Assembly (NCBI GenBank): GCA_011526565.1
Contig: WYBL01000147.1
Span: 32,621-96,620 of the forward strand
DNA: 64,000 nt
Direction: 5' to 3'
DNA from: Acidobacteriota bacterium
GTDB taxonomy: Bacteria > Acidobacteriota > Vicinamibacteria > Fen-336
The notes under the pieces were generated by a model. It did not search any database. It had not been told where the DNA came from and saw only the letters and a list, made by a program, of their open reading frames with translations. The position numbers and the translations under genes are program-made. Positions 26,473-35,352 of this stretch are shown piece after piece (within the stretch, counting starts at the first letter, position 1; each line of letters starts with the position of its first letter).

Positions 26473-28599
26473 CCAGCCGAGGCTCCCCTTCAGCGTCTCT
26501 TCGCGCGTGGTCGTGGCGACCACGTCGAGGCTCCAGCTCTTGACGCCGTCGCGCCAGTCGCCCGTGACCTCCGCCAGCAGCGCGCGCTGGTTCGGCGCCA
26601 GCTCGCGGGCCTTGAGCGCCGCCGGCACCGCGGCGCGGGAGCCGTTGACGGTGACGAAGGCATTCAGCGTCTCGAGCTTGATCGCCTTCTTGCCGTCGTT
26701 CAGGGCATAGACCTGCACCTTCCACGCGACTCCCGCGTGGACGCTCTGCGGCGTCGCCTCGAACTGGACCTGGGCCGAGTAGTCGGGGTTGGCGACGGTG
26801 ACGTCCTGGGTGTTGAAGCCGGCCGGCGCCTTGCCGGAGGGCTTGGCGAGGAAGAAGCTGCGCCCGGGCACGAAGCGGCGCCGCGCCTCGGCCGCTCCCG
26901 CCTCGGCCGCGGACGCGCCACTCGTGGCCCGCGCGTTGCCCGGCTCCAGCGCGAGGGCTTCCTTGAAGGCCGCGCTGGCCGCATCGAACTGGCGGGCCTG
27001 AAGCGCCGTCTGCCCGCGATCGAGCAGCCCGGCGAGCTGCTGCGCGCGAACCTCCGCAGGGTCCGGGCCCGTCGGCGCGGGGGCCTTCGCGGGGGGCGCC
27101 TTGGCTGCGGCGGCCTTCGCGGCCGCGGGGGGCGGCGTCGCGGCGACCCTCGCCGCGGGCTTTGCCGCGGCCGTCGGGGGCTTCGCGGCGGCCGCCGGGG
27201 GCGCGGTCGGCGCCGGCGTCGGTGCGGGCTCCGCGCTCTCCTCGGCGACAGTCGGCTCGGGCGCCGCGGGCGCCGTGGTCGGCGGCGGCAACGCCGCCAT
27301 CGTCGTCGGCGGGGCCGTCGGCGGCGCCGCGGGCGCGGTCGCGGGCGGCGCCGGGGCCTGGTTCATCCACAGGAAACCACCGACGGCCACGGCGACCACC
27401 AGACCGGCCCCGACGAAGAGGCCGACCTTCGATCCACTCGCTGCAGACGGCGGCACCGGAGCAGCGGCGGGCGCGGGGGCCGGCCGCGCAGTGGGCGGAG
27501 CGGGCCGCCGCGGGGCCGCCGCCGCGGGGCGCGGCGCTGCGGGTGGCGTGGCAGTCGCGGGCCGCGGCCTGGCCGCTGGCGCGGCCGGGGGCCGTGCAGC
27601 GGATGGCGCCGGCTTCGGGGCGGACTTTTCCGGGCGCGTCGGCGGCGCCTGCGGCGGGGCGGCCGGTGGCGCTGGCACCGGCTCCGGCGGCGGCGCGACC
27701 GCCGCGGGCTCCGGCTGCGCGGGGCCCGGCTGTCGCTTCAGGCTGACGGTCGGCGCGTACTCCGCGTCGTCCGGCGCCTCGGGGCGCGGCAGCACCATCG
27801 TCGCCTGCGGGTCTGGCCCCAGATCCTCGTCGACCACGACCGGCGCGGGCGGTGGCGCTTCGACCTCGAACCGTTCCGGGACTTCTTCGACGATCTCCTC
27901 GGCGACGGGCGCCATGTCGACGAGCGTGGCCTCGAACGATTCGGCCGGGGCGAGATCCGGCAGCGGCACGTCGGCGACCGTGGCGGCGAAGTCGACGACT
28001 TCTTCCGCCGCCGGCACCGGGGGCAGCAGCGGCGGCGGGGAGGACAGCGCGATGGTCGCTTCCCCTTCGTCGACGACGGGCTCCGCGTGCGGCTCGACGC
28101 TTTCGGGAGGAGCCTCCTCGACCTCGGCGTGCGGCTCCACGATCAGCTCGGGTTCGGGCTCGAGGGCCGACTCGGGTTCCGCCGCCTCGAGGATCGGCTC
28201 CGGTTCCTCGTGGAGCACCGGCTCCACGGCTACCGGAGCGCCCAGCTCTGCGACGAATGCGGCCAGGTCGGCGGGCAGCCGGCACTGGAGCATCACGGAG
28301 CCAGGTTCGCCGGGCGCGCCCAGCCACACGACGTCGCCGGAGGCGAGCGCACTCTCGCCCGTCACCGGGTCGTCGTTGCGGAACAGACCTTCGGCGCCGG
28401 GCTCGGGAACGAGGCGCGCACCGTCGATCGTCAGCCGCAGGCGGGCGTGGACGGGAGCGACGCCGGGCGCCGCAACGGAGACGTCGCAGCCAGGGTCGGA
28501 GCCCAGCGTGGACTCCGGGCGCTGGAGCAGGAACTCCCGGCCCGCCTGTGGCCCGAGCAGGACCGAGACGGCCGGCGGTCGTCGCGAGGGATCCGCCAT
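26467..28599 (-). CDS. Membrane-spanning FHA-domain protein
   Basis: 710 residues from ATG 28599. An FHA-like domain (about residues 10-100, with ESTLGSDPGCDVSV and VHARLRL standing for the usual GR..S.H core) should bind phosphothreonine in the cytoplasm. A 280-residue Glu/Pro/Ala-rich linker follows. One transmembrane helix at about 390-413 (GLFVGAGLVVAVAVGGFLWM) leads to an Ala/Pro linker, a TPR-like helical pair (about 520-565) and a C-terminal beta domain ending EETLKGSLGWK. It could pass a kinase signal across the membrane. It is convergent with the 25431 gene and near the tyrosine kinase, but a threonine kinase partner is not in the window. Confidence 0.75.
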   Translation of the reverse strand: MADPSRRPPAVSVLLGPQAGREFLLQRPESTLGSDPGCDVSVAAPGVAPVHARLRLTIDGARLVPEPGAEGLFRNDDPVTGESALASGDVVWLGAPGEPGSVMLQCRLPADLAAFVAELGAPVAVEPVLHEEPEPILEAAEPESALEPEPELIVEPHAEVEEAPPESVEPHAEPVVDEGEATIALSSPPPLLPPVPAAEEVVDFAATVADVPLPDLAPAESFEATLVDMAPVAEEIVEEVPERFEVEAPPPAPVVVDEDLGPDPQATMVLPRPEAPDDAEYAPTVSLKRQPGPAQPEPAAVAPPPEPVPAPPAAPPQAPPTRPEKSAPKPAPSAARPPAAPAARPRPATATPPAAPRPAAAAPRRPAPPTARPAPAPAAAPVPPSAASGSKVGLFVGAGLVVAVAVGGFLWMNQAPAPPATAPAAPPTAPPTTMAALPPPTTAPAAPEPTVAEESAEPAPTPAPTAPPAAAAKPPTAAAKPAARVAATPPPAAAKAAAAKAPPAKAPAPTGPDPAEVRAQQLAGLLDRGQTALQARQFDAASAAFKEALALEPGNARATSGASAAEAGAAEARRRFVPGRSFFLAKPSGKAPAGFNTQDVTVANPDYSAQVQFEATPQSVHAGVAWKVQVYALNDGKKAIKLETLNAFVTVNGSRAAVPAALKARELAPNQRALLAEVTGDWRDGVKSWSLDVVATTTREETLKGSLGWK

Positions 28600-28617
28600 G
28601 GGTGTTGTCCGCGCTGG

Positions 28618-28626
28618 ATTCTAGCA
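28618..28626 (-). promoter_or_regulatory. Extended -10 promoter for the FHA gene
   Basis: Reverse strand TGCTAGAAT (28626-28618), 18 bases before ATG 28599. No Shine-Dalgarno sequence lies in between, so the leader would be about 11 bases. Confidence 0.4.
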
Positions 28627-28629
28627 GCG

Positions 28630-30339
28630 TCAGGGGGCGAAGCGGCGTGCGGCGTCCGCCAGACCAGGCCGCAGGGGATCGAGGGAGACCGCATGAGCCG
28701 CCAGGTCGGCCGCACGGCCGCGCTCGCCGCGCAGTTCGGCCACCCAGGCCAGCAGCAGCCACGACTCGGCGTCGGCGGGCCGCTGCTGCAGGGCGCGGCG
28801 CAGCTCGAGCTCGAACCGGCGCTGCTTGATGTCACGCACGATCGGGTCGCGGGCGAGGCTGCCGGCGCGCTCCGCCGGAAAATCGGGGCGCGGGCTCGAC
28901 GCGGGCAGCGCGATCGCCAGCGCGACGAGCGCGCAGAGCGACGCCGCGGCACCGACCGTCGCGCGCGGCGAGGGCCGGGCCCCGAGCGGAGCCAGGGCGA
29001 GGCCGGCCACGACCGCGGCCAGCGCGCCGTTGGCGGGGATCCGCAGGTTGAAGTCGATCAGCCCGTGGGCGAGCAGCGCGCAGAGGCCGGCCAGCGCCCC
29101 GTGGGCGACGCCGCGCAGCCACGGGTCGGGGCAGGTGGCGGCGGCCCCGATCGCGCTGCGCAGCATCAGCAGGAGCAAGAACGTCGTGGCCAGGAAGCCG
29201 AGGGCTCCGCCTTCGGCCAGCAGCTCCAGCCACTCGTTCTCCGGGTGCTCGACGCGCAGCGCGCCGTGCGCGGTCTTGAAGGGCGGCAGCGCGTCCGCGA
29301 AGGTGCCGAGCCCGGTGCCCGCGACCGGCGCGCGGGCGGCGAGCGACAGCGTGTCGCGCCACACCTCGAGGCGGAAGGAGCCCGACACCTCGCGGTGCGC
29401 GCTGCCGAGCGCGCCGAGGCGGCTGCGCACCTCGGGGGCCGCGCTCGTGAAGGCGACGCCGGCGGCCAGCAGCAGCAGCGCCAGCACCGCGAGCGCGCCG
29501 CGCCGGGCGCGGCCCGCGCTCCAGCGCAGGGCGCCCAGCGCCAGCAGCCCGGCGACGAAGGCGACTGCGCCGCCCCGCGAGCCGGTGGCGAGGCCCGTCA
29601 CCGCGAGCGCCAGCGCCACGGCCAGCGCCAGCGCAGCGCCAGCCGCGCCGCGCTCGGTCCACTGCGCGCCGTGGCGGGCACGAGCGCGGGAGGCGATGCC
29701 GATCGCGGCTCCGAGCAGCACCAGCGCGGCGCAGAAGGTCCAGCCCGCGAAGTGGTTCCGCGACACGTAGGGGCCGAACGGCGCGAGGGTGGGCACCGCG
29801 TAGCGGCCGTAGAGCAGCTCGCCGAACGCCTGCCGCGCGTAGACCGCGTAGCCGGCCAGCCCGAGCCCCGTCGCTCCCAGCGCCACGACCACCGCCCGGT
29901 AGCGGCGCCCCGCCAGCAGCCACGGGCCCAGCCGCAGCGCGAGCAGCGCCAGCGTGCCGGCGTACAGCGCCGCGCGGGCCGTGGCCTCGGGGCGGATCGA
30001 CAGCGGCCGAAAGCCGCCCCCCAGCGCTTCGCCGGCCGCGCCCGCGGGGTGCCACACAGCCGCCGCGGCCGGCGACAGCGCCGCCAGCAGCGCAGGAGGC
30101 AGCGGCACGAGTTGCAGCGCCGGCAGCAGCAGCACCAGGCCGAGCAGGCTCGCCGCCTTCGGCGGCAGCGGTGGCCAGCCGGCGGCGCCGCGTTCGCCGA
30201 TGGCGCCCAGCGCGAGCGCCGCCAGCAGCGCGGCGAGCAGGCCGCGCTCGAAGGGCGCGGGGACGGCCCCGAAGGCCCACGGGGCGAGACAGGCGGCGGC
30301 CACCGCGAGCGCGGTCGCCGCCGTCACCACCCGGCTCAC
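28630..30339 (-). CDS. O-antigen-ligase-family membrane protein with TPR tail
   Basis: 569 residues from GTG 30339 (GTGA overlap). About ten to twelve membrane helices surround the Wzy/WaaL-type periplasmic loop, with FGPYVSRNHFAGW, TGSRGG and a conserved HPENEWLELLAEGG motif. The C-terminal 80 residues after the last helix (RRALQQRPADAESWLLLAWV...) are TPR-like. This family either polymerises O-units or ligates polysaccharide to a lipid carrier; sequence alone does not separate the two. It is translationally coupled to a close homologue upstream. Confidence 0.85.
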   Translation of the reverse strand: MSRVVTAATALAVAAACLAPWAFGAVPAPFERGLLAALLAALALGAIGERGAAGWPPLPPKAASLLGLVLLLPALQLVPLPPALLAALSPAAAAVWHPAGAAGEALGGGFRPLSIRPEATARAALYAGTLALLALRLGPWLLAGRRYRAVVVALGATGLGLAGYAVYARQAFGELLYGRYAVPTLAPFGPYVSRNHFAGWTFCAALVLLGAAIGIASRARARHGAQWTERGAAGAALALAVALALAVTGLATGSRGGAVAFVAGLLALGALRWSAGRARRGALAVLALLLLAAGVAFTSAAPEVRSRLGALGSAHREVSGSFRLEVWRDTLSLAARAPVAGTGLGTFADALPPFKTAHGALRVEHPENEWLELLAEGGALGFLATTFLLLLMLRSAIGAAATCPDPWLRGVAHGALAGLCALLAHGLIDFNLRIPANGALAAVVAGLALAPLGARPSPRATVGAAASLCALVALAIALPASSPRPDFPAERAGSLARDPIVRDIKQRRFELELRRALQQRPADAESWLLLAWVAELRGERGRAADLAAHAVSLDPLRPGLADAARRFAP

Positions 30340-31673
30340 GTCCGCGGCCCCGAGCCGGCAGCGCTGCCCGCGAGGATCGCGAAGGCCGCCGCGTTGGCGG
30401 GAATCTGCCAGTTGAAGTCGACGGCGTTGGCCGCGAGCACGCCGCACACCGCGGCGAGGCCCCCCGCCTCGAGCGAGCCACCCGCGCGGGCCGCGCGCCA
30501 GGTGCGGCGCAGCAGGGTGGCGACGAAGGCCAGCAGCAGCGCGAGCCCGGGCAGCCCGAGATCCGTCAGGGCCTGCAGGTACTCGTTGTGGGCCTCGCCA
30601 ACGTAGAGATCCGGCTGCCAGCTCCGGTAGGCCATCAGCGCGGGACCGTAGGCGTTGAGGCCGGCACCGGTCAGCGGCACGTCGGCCGCGAGCCGCAGCG
30701 ACTCGGTCCAGATCGGCCCCCGGCTGCGCCACACCCCGCGTCCCTCGATCGCCTCCACCACGGCCATCGGCCGCGTCCACAGCGCGGACAGCGGCAGCAG
30801 CAGCAGCAGCGCCAGCGCCAGCCGGCGGCGCCGCGACAGCGCGCACAGCGCCGCCAGCGAACCCAGCAGGCCGAGCAGCCCCGAGCGGGCGCCGGCCGCG
30901 AACAGCCCGACGATCACCAGCAGGGCGACGCCGCTCCACAGCAGCAGCGCGGCGCCGGCGGGTTCGCCGAGCGCCAGCCAGCGGCGGCGGCGGCGGCGCG
31001 AGGCCGCGACCCGGACCCGCCCGAGCGCCTCGCCGACCAGCGCGAGGCTCAGCGCCACGACGGGGATCAGGTAGCCCGCGAAGTGGTTGCGGTTGACGTA
31101 GGGGCCGAACACGGCCCACTTCCAGAACGGCTCGTAGAAGCCGTAGATGCGGGTCGGCGCGGCGCTGCGGGCCTGGACCAGCGCGATCACCACCAGCAGC
31201 CCGCCGGTGATCGCCATCGCCCGGAACAGGCGGCGCCGGGCGGCGGGGTCGGCGAGTTCGCGGCACGCGGCCGCGTAGAGCAACGCCATCACCAGGAGAA
31301 AGCCGAGGCCGCGCAGCGTGCCCGGGGCATCGACGCTGAGCGGCCGCCACAGGCCGTCGACCAGCGTGTAGCGCTCGTGGAACGCGGCGGCGCCGGGGCT
31401 GAGCCAGGCCACGAGCAGCGGCGGCAGCGGCAGCAGTTGCAGCGCGACGAGCCCGAGCGCCGCGACCACCAGCGGCGCGCCCGGCACGTGGCGCGGCACG
31501 GCGCCGAACGCGACCGCCAGCCGCTCGCGCAGCCACGAGGCGAGACCGAGCGCGCCGCCCACGACCAGCAGCGGCACCCACGCCGGGGCGTGCACGGCGC
31601 CGAGCGCGAACGGCGGCAGCACGGCCACGACGAGCAGCCCGTGGCGCAGCACCGGCGGCCCGGCGGCGCTCAT
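30336..31673 (-). CDS. O-antigen-ligase-family membrane protein
   Basis: 445 residues from ATG 31673 (ATGA overlap). About ten to twelve helices are predicted, with FGPYVNRNHFAGY, GARSG, and EAHNEYLQALTDLGLPG in the large loop, the positions conserved in Wzy_C/WaaL proteins. It lacks the TPR tail of its neighbour. Shared motifs point to an old duplication with divided roles, for instance one polymerase and one ligase. It belongs with the kinase and barrel at 21978-25396 as surface polysaccharide machinery. Confidence 0.85.
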   Translation of the reverse strand: MSAAGPPVLRHGLLVVAVLPPFALGAVHAPAWVPLLVVGGALGLASWLRERLAVAFGAVPRHVPGAPLVVAALGLVALQLLPLPPLLVAWLSPGAAAFHERYTLVDGLWRPLSVDAPGTLRGLGFLLVMALLYAAACRELADPAARRRLFRAMAITGGLLVVIALVQARSAAPTRIYGFYEPFWKWAVFGPYVNRNHFAGYLIPVVALSLALVGEALGRVRVAASRRRRRRWLALGEPAGAALLLWSGVALLVIVGLFAAGARSGLLGLLGSLAALCALSRRRRLALALLLLLPLSALWTRPMAVVEAIEGRGVWRSRGPIWTESLRLAADVPLTGAGLNAYGPALMAYRSWQPDLYVGEAHNEYLQALTDLGLPGLALLLAFVATLLRRTWRAARAGGSLEAGGLAAVCGVLAANAVDFNWQIPANAAAFAILAGSAAGSGPRT

Positions 31674-32317
31674 TTCAGGGCTTCGGCGCGCAGCAGCCGG
31701 CCGCGCGCGTCCTTCACGAGCCGGCGGTCGGGACGGCCGTCGCCGTCGGTGTCGAGGTCCTCGCTGCCCGCGTGCGGCCCGCGCCGGTGCTGCCAGCGGT
31801 CGAAGCGGCCGTCGCGGTCGGTGTCCAGCGCGATCGCCGCCACCGCCTCGCCTTCGAGAAGCTCGGCCCGCTCGACGCGGCCGTCCCCGTCGTCGTCGTA
31901 CTCGCGCCGCAGCGGCGCGCCGGCGGCGTCGAGCTCGACCCAGGTGTCGGGTGCGCCGGCGCGGCGGGTGGCGCCGATGCGGTGCAGGCGTCCCTCGTCG
32001 TCGTAGTGCTCCCAGCGGTCGAGGCGGCCGTCGAAGTCGGCGTCGATCTCGATGCGGACGGGCCGCTTGCGGCCCTGGTGGTGGGCGAACTGGTCGGGCG
32101 CGCCGTCGCCGTTCGCGTCGTACTCGATGCGCAGCAGCCGGCCCCACGGGTCGTAGAAGGCCTTGTACGGCCCGCGGTCGAGCAGCAGGTAGACGGCGCC
32201 GTCGGGACCCTTCAACTGGCCGACGTCGGTGGGCGGCGTGGACGGGGCTCCGCCGCAGGCGTGGACCAGGAGCGGGAGCAGGACGGCGGCGAAGCGGCGC
32301 ACGGTCGCCGCAATCAT
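31670..32317 (-). CDS. Lipoprotein with five EF-hand-like Asp/Gly repeats
   Basis: 215 residues from ATG 32317. A lipobox-type signal (LLPLLVHAC) gives lipidated Cys21. Five loops of the type D-x-D-x-D-G-x-x-[DE]-R/Q follow: YDANGDGAPDQF (67), IDADFDGRLDRW (92), YDDDGDGRVERA (141), LDTDRDGRFDRW (165) and LDTDGDGRPDRR (189). Such loops bind calcium in dockerin- and thrombospondin-type-3-like proteins. It probably sits on an envelope membrane as a calcium-stiffened protein. It is the first gene of the operon with the two ligase-family proteins (ATGA overlap), so it may take part in polysaccharide assembly. Confidence 0.75.
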   Translation of the reverse strand: MIAATVRRFAAVLLPLLVHACGGAPSTPPTDVGQLKGPDGAVYLLLDRGPYKAFYDPWGRLLRIEYDANGDGAPDQFAHHQGRKRPVRIEIDADFDGRLDRWEHYDDEGRLHRIGATRRAGAPDTWVELDAAGAPLRREYDDDGDGRVERAELLEGEAVAAIALDTDRDGRFDRWQHRRGPHAGSEDLDTDGDGRPDRRLVKDARGRLLRAEALK

Positions 32318-32320
32318 AGG

Positions 32321-32349
32321 CCCGGCGGCGGACTCGCCCCGCCGCCGGG
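32321..32349 (-). terminator. GC hairpin after fadE
   Basis: CCCGGCGGCGG (32321-32331) pairs exactly with CCGCCGCCGGG (32339-32349) around seven bases. It stands between the fadE stop and the start of the lipoprotein gene on the same strand and lacks a T-run. Confidence 0.5.
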
Positions 32350-32364
32350 TCCCGCCGATCGCGG

Positions 32365-34158
32365 CTACAGCGTGTAGCGCGCGGCGTCGATCACGGAGGC
32401 GGCGACCTGCTCGCGCAGGGCCACCGTGTTGACCGCGTCGCGCTTGCCGAAGCGCTTCAGGGCGGTCAGGTAGGTGCGCAGCATGTCGCCGTCGTCGAGC
32501 GCCGCCAGCAGCCGCTTCGACGCCGCCTCGATGCGGTCCATCGCGTCCTGCGCGAAGCAGCGCACGGCGGCCTCCTGCAGCGCGCAGGCGGCGGCGCCGT
32601 CGCGGGCTGCCTTCTTCTGGGCGCGCAGCACGGCGCTCTCCAGGGCGTAGGTCTCCATCGCGACGTCGGCCCACAGCCCGAGCAGCTCCTGCTTGTCGCC
32701 GAGCGCCTTGCCGAACTTCTGGGCGGCGATGCCGAGGCCCATGGTCGCGATCTTCCTGGCGCCGCGGACCATGCGCTCCTCGGCCTTCAGGAAGCCCTCC
32801 TCCGGCTCCTCGAACGAGGGGCCGGCGGTGAACTCGTCCATCAGGCCCATCGCCTTCTGGAAGAGAGGCAGCTCGCCCTTCAGCGCCTTGCGCAGGATGC
32901 GGCCCGGCACCAGCAGGCGGTTGATCTCGTTGGTGCCCTCGAAGATGCGGTTGACCCGCGCGTCGCGCCAGTAGCGCTCGGCCGGGTAGTCGTCGACGTA
33001 GCCGGCGCCGCCGAAGATCTGCACGGTCTCGTCGACCACGTAGTCGAGCATCTCCGAGCACCACACCTTGACCATGGAGCACTCGGCGTCGTACTCCTCG
33101 ATCCGCTTCAGCGCCTCGGCCACGTCGTGGATGTCGACGCCCTCGAGGTTCCTGTCGATCAGGCCGGCAGTGCGGTAGACGATCGCCTCCGAGACGTAGA
33201 TGCGGATCGCCATCTCGCCGAGCTTCTCGCGGACGAGGCCGAAGTTCGTGATCGGCTGGCCGAACGCGGTGCGGCTCTTGCCGTACTCGGCGGCCGACTT
33301 GAGCGCCAGCTTGGCGCCGCCGGTGACGCCGGCGCCGAGCTTGAAGCGGCCCACGTTGAGGATGTTGAAGGCGATCTTGTGGCCCTTGCCGATCTCGCCG
33401 AGCAGGTTCTCCTTCGGGATCACCGCGTCCTGGAAGATCAGCGGCCGCGTCGAGCTGCCCTTGATGCCGGTCTTGCGCTCCTCGGCGCCGAGCGAGACGC
33501 CGGGCGTGCCCTTGTCGATGATGAAGGCGGTGAAGTGCTCGCCATCCACCTTGGCGAAGGTGATGTAGACGTCGGCGAAGCCGCCGTTGGTCAGCCACAT
33601 CTTCTCGCCGTTCAGGATCCAGCTCTTGCCGTCCTTCGACAGCGTGGCGCGCGCCTTGGCGTTCATCGCGTCGGAGGCGGAGCTGGCCTCGGACAGCGAG
33701 TACGAGCTGATCCACTCGCCGGAGGCGAACTTCGGCAGGTACTTCTGCTTCTGCTCGGCGGTGCCGAAGTAGACGATCGGCAGCGAGCCGATCCCGGTGT
33801 GGCCCATGAAGGTGACCGCGAACGAGCCGTCGCGGGCGGCGCTCTCGGAGACGAGGCAGCCGGAGACCTTGTCGAGGCCGAGCCCGCCGTACTCCTCGGG
33901 AATCTCGATGCCGAGCAGCCCCAGTTCGCCGGCCTTGCGCATCAGCTCGCGCGAGACCTCGTACTCGAGCTTGAGGATCTGCGGGATGCGCGGCGCCATC
34001 TCGTTCTCCATGAACTCGGCGGCCGTCTGCCCGATCATCTTCTGTTCTTCGGTGAGGTCCTCGGGCGTGAACACCTCGTCCGGGACGCGCTCCTCGGTGA
34101 GGAACGTCCCGCCCCTGGCCGCCAGCACCCCGCCCTTCGCCATCGTGTCCGTCGCCAT
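32365..34158 (-). CDS. fadE: Acyl-CoA dehydrogenase, FadE/VLCAD-like
   Basis: 597 residues. I chose ATG 34158 (MATDTMAKGG) over ATG 34173 because a GGGAGG ribosome site lies properly before the former. N-terminal helical, middle beta and C-terminal helical acyl-CoA dehydrogenase domains fill residues 30-430: SSYSLSEASSASDAMN in the FAD/acyl region, and the catalytic glutamate in RIFEGTNEINRL. A further 170-residue C-terminal helical domain is as in Bacillus FadE and mitochondrial VLCAD. It performs the first oxidation of beta-oxidation, passing electrons to ETF. It is third in a fadN-fadA-fadE order, 16 bases after fadA. Confidence 0.94.
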   Translation of the reverse strand: MATDTMAKGGVLAARGGTFLTEERVPDEVFTPEDLTEEQKMIGQTAAEFMENEMAPRIPQILKLEYEVSRELMRKAGELGLLGIEIPEEYGGLGLDKVSGCLVSESAARDGSFAVTFMGHTGIGSLPIVYFGTAEQKQKYLPKFASGEWISSYSLSEASSASDAMNAKARATLSKDGKSWILNGEKMWLTNGGFADVYITFAKVDGEHFTAFIIDKGTPGVSLGAEERKTGIKGSSTRPLIFQDAVIPKENLLGEIGKGHKIAFNILNVGRFKLGAGVTGGAKLALKSAAEYGKSRTAFGQPITNFGLVREKLGEMAIRIYVSEAIVYRTAGLIDRNLEGVDIHDVAEALKRIEEYDAECSMVKVWCSEMLDYVVDETVQIFGGAGYVDDYPAERYWRDARVNRIFEGTNEINRLLVPGRILRKALKGELPLFQKAMGLMDEFTAGPSFEEPEEGFLKAEERMVRGARKIATMGLGIAAQKFGKALGDKQELLGLWADVAMETYALESAVLRAQKKAARDGAAACALQEAAVRCFAQDAMDRIEAASKRLLAALDDGDMLRTYLTALKRFGKRDAVNTVALREQVAASVIDAARYTL

Positions 34159-34174
34159 GTCCGTCCCTCCCACC

Positions 34175-35314
34175 CTAGAGCCGTTCGAAGATGCCGGCGG
34201 CGCCCATGCCGCCGCCCACGCACATCGAGACCAGTCCGTAGCGCGCCTGGCGCCGCTCCATCTCCGGCAGCAGCGAGGCCAGGAGCTTCGCGCCCGTGCA
34301 GCCGAGCGGGTGGCCGAGCGCCACCGCGCCGCCGTTCGGGTTGACCTTCGCCGGGTCGAGCTCGAGCGCCTTCATCACCGCCAGCGCCTGACAGGCGAAC
34401 GCCTCGTTGAGCTCGATCACCTCGACCTGGTCGAGCTTCATCCCGGCCAGGCCGAGCGCCTTCGGGATGGCCGCCACCGGCCCCGCGCCCATGATCTCGG
34501 GCGGCACGCCGGCGACGGCGTAGGAGACGAGCCGCGCGAGCGGCTTCACGCCCAGCTCGCGCGCTCTCTCCGCGGACATCACGACGGTGGCGGCCGCGCC
34601 GTCGGACATCTGCGAGGCGTTGCCGGCGGTGACGATGCCGTCCTTCGCGAAGGCCGGCCGCAGCTTCGCGAGCGACGCCGCGTCGGTGTCGGCGCGCGGG
34701 CCCTCGTCGACCTCGAAGGCGGCGCCCTCGACGGACAGCGGCACGATCTCGGACTTGAAGCGGCCCGCAGCGATCGCGGCCAGCGCCTTCTGGTGCGAGC
34801 CGAGAGCGAAGGCGTCCGAGGCCTCGCGGGTGATGCCGTGCTGCGAGGCGAGCAGCTCGGCGGTCAGGCCCATGCCGAGGTAGGCCTCGGGGTAGCGCTC
34901 GAGCAGCTCGGGGTTGGGGGCGATCTTGTGGCCGCCCATCGGGATCAGGCTCATGCTCTCGGTGCCGCCGGCGACCGCGACCTCCGAGCGCCCGGCGGCC
35001 ACGGCATCGGCGGCCAGCGCCACCGCCTGCAGCCCCGAGGAGCAGAAGCGGTTGATGGTCATCGCCGCCGCGGTGTGCGGCAGGCCGGCCAGCAGGCCGG
35101 CGATGCGGGCCACGTTCATGCCCTGTTCGGCCTCGGGCATGGCGCAGCCGAGGATCACGTCGTCGACGCTTCCGGCCTCCACCTGGGGCACGCGGGAGAG
35201 CGCACCGCGGATCGCCGCCGCCGCCATGTCGTCGGGGCGGACGTTCCGGAGCGCGCCCTTGCCGGCCTTGCCGACGGCGGTGCGCACGCTGCTCACGATC
35301 ACGGCTTCACGCAT
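34175..35314 (-). CDS. fadA: Acetyl-CoA acyltransferase (3-ketoacyl-CoA thiolase)
   Basis: 379 residues from ATG 35314 with a GGAG ribosome site. The nucleophile is Cys91 (NRFCSSGLQA). NEAFA, GHPLGCTGA (His and Cys) and CVGGGMG complete the degradative thiolase active site. It cleaves 3-oxoacyl-CoA with CoA to acetyl-CoA and a shortened acyl-CoA, working with FadN. A FadR-type palindrome lies in the 38 bases between fadN and fadA, so these genes may have internal control. Confidence 0.95.
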   Translation of the reverse strand: MREAVIVSSVRTAVGKAGKGALRNVRPDDMAAAAIRGALSRVPQVEAGSVDDVILGCAMPEAEQGMNVARIAGLLAGLPHTAAAMTINRFCSSGLQAVALAADAVAAGRSEVAVAGGTESMSLIPMGGHKIAPNPELLERYPEAYLGMGLTAELLASQHGITREASDAFALGSHQKALAAIAAGRFKSEIVPLSVEGAAFEVDEGPRADTDAASLAKLRPAFAKDGIVTAGNASQMSDGAAATVVMSAERARELGVKPLARLVSYAVAGVPPEIMGAGPVAAIPKALGLAGMKLDQVEVIELNEAFACQALAVMKALELDPAKVNPNGGAVALGHPLGCTGAKLLASLLPEMERRQARYGLVSMCVGGGMGAAGIFERL

Positions 35315-35333
35315 GGAGTTTCTCCAGCGAAAA

Positions 35334-35351
35334 CGAATGAATGCTCACTCA
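35334..35351. promoter_or_regulatory. FadR box between fadN and fadA
   Basis: CGAATGA-ATGC-TCACTCA has one mismatch in each arm to TGAATGA-N4-TCATTCA, the box found perfectly at fadR. It fills almost the whole fadN-fadA gap. The arms match the known box of TetR-type FadR from Bacillus; binding here is inferred. Confidence 0.6.
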
Positions 35352-35352
35352 G

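Noticed and set aside
34158..34173. ATG 34173 as the fadE start
   Set aside because: It would put the GGGAGG ribosome site inside the gene; ATG 34158 lies at the right distance from it.
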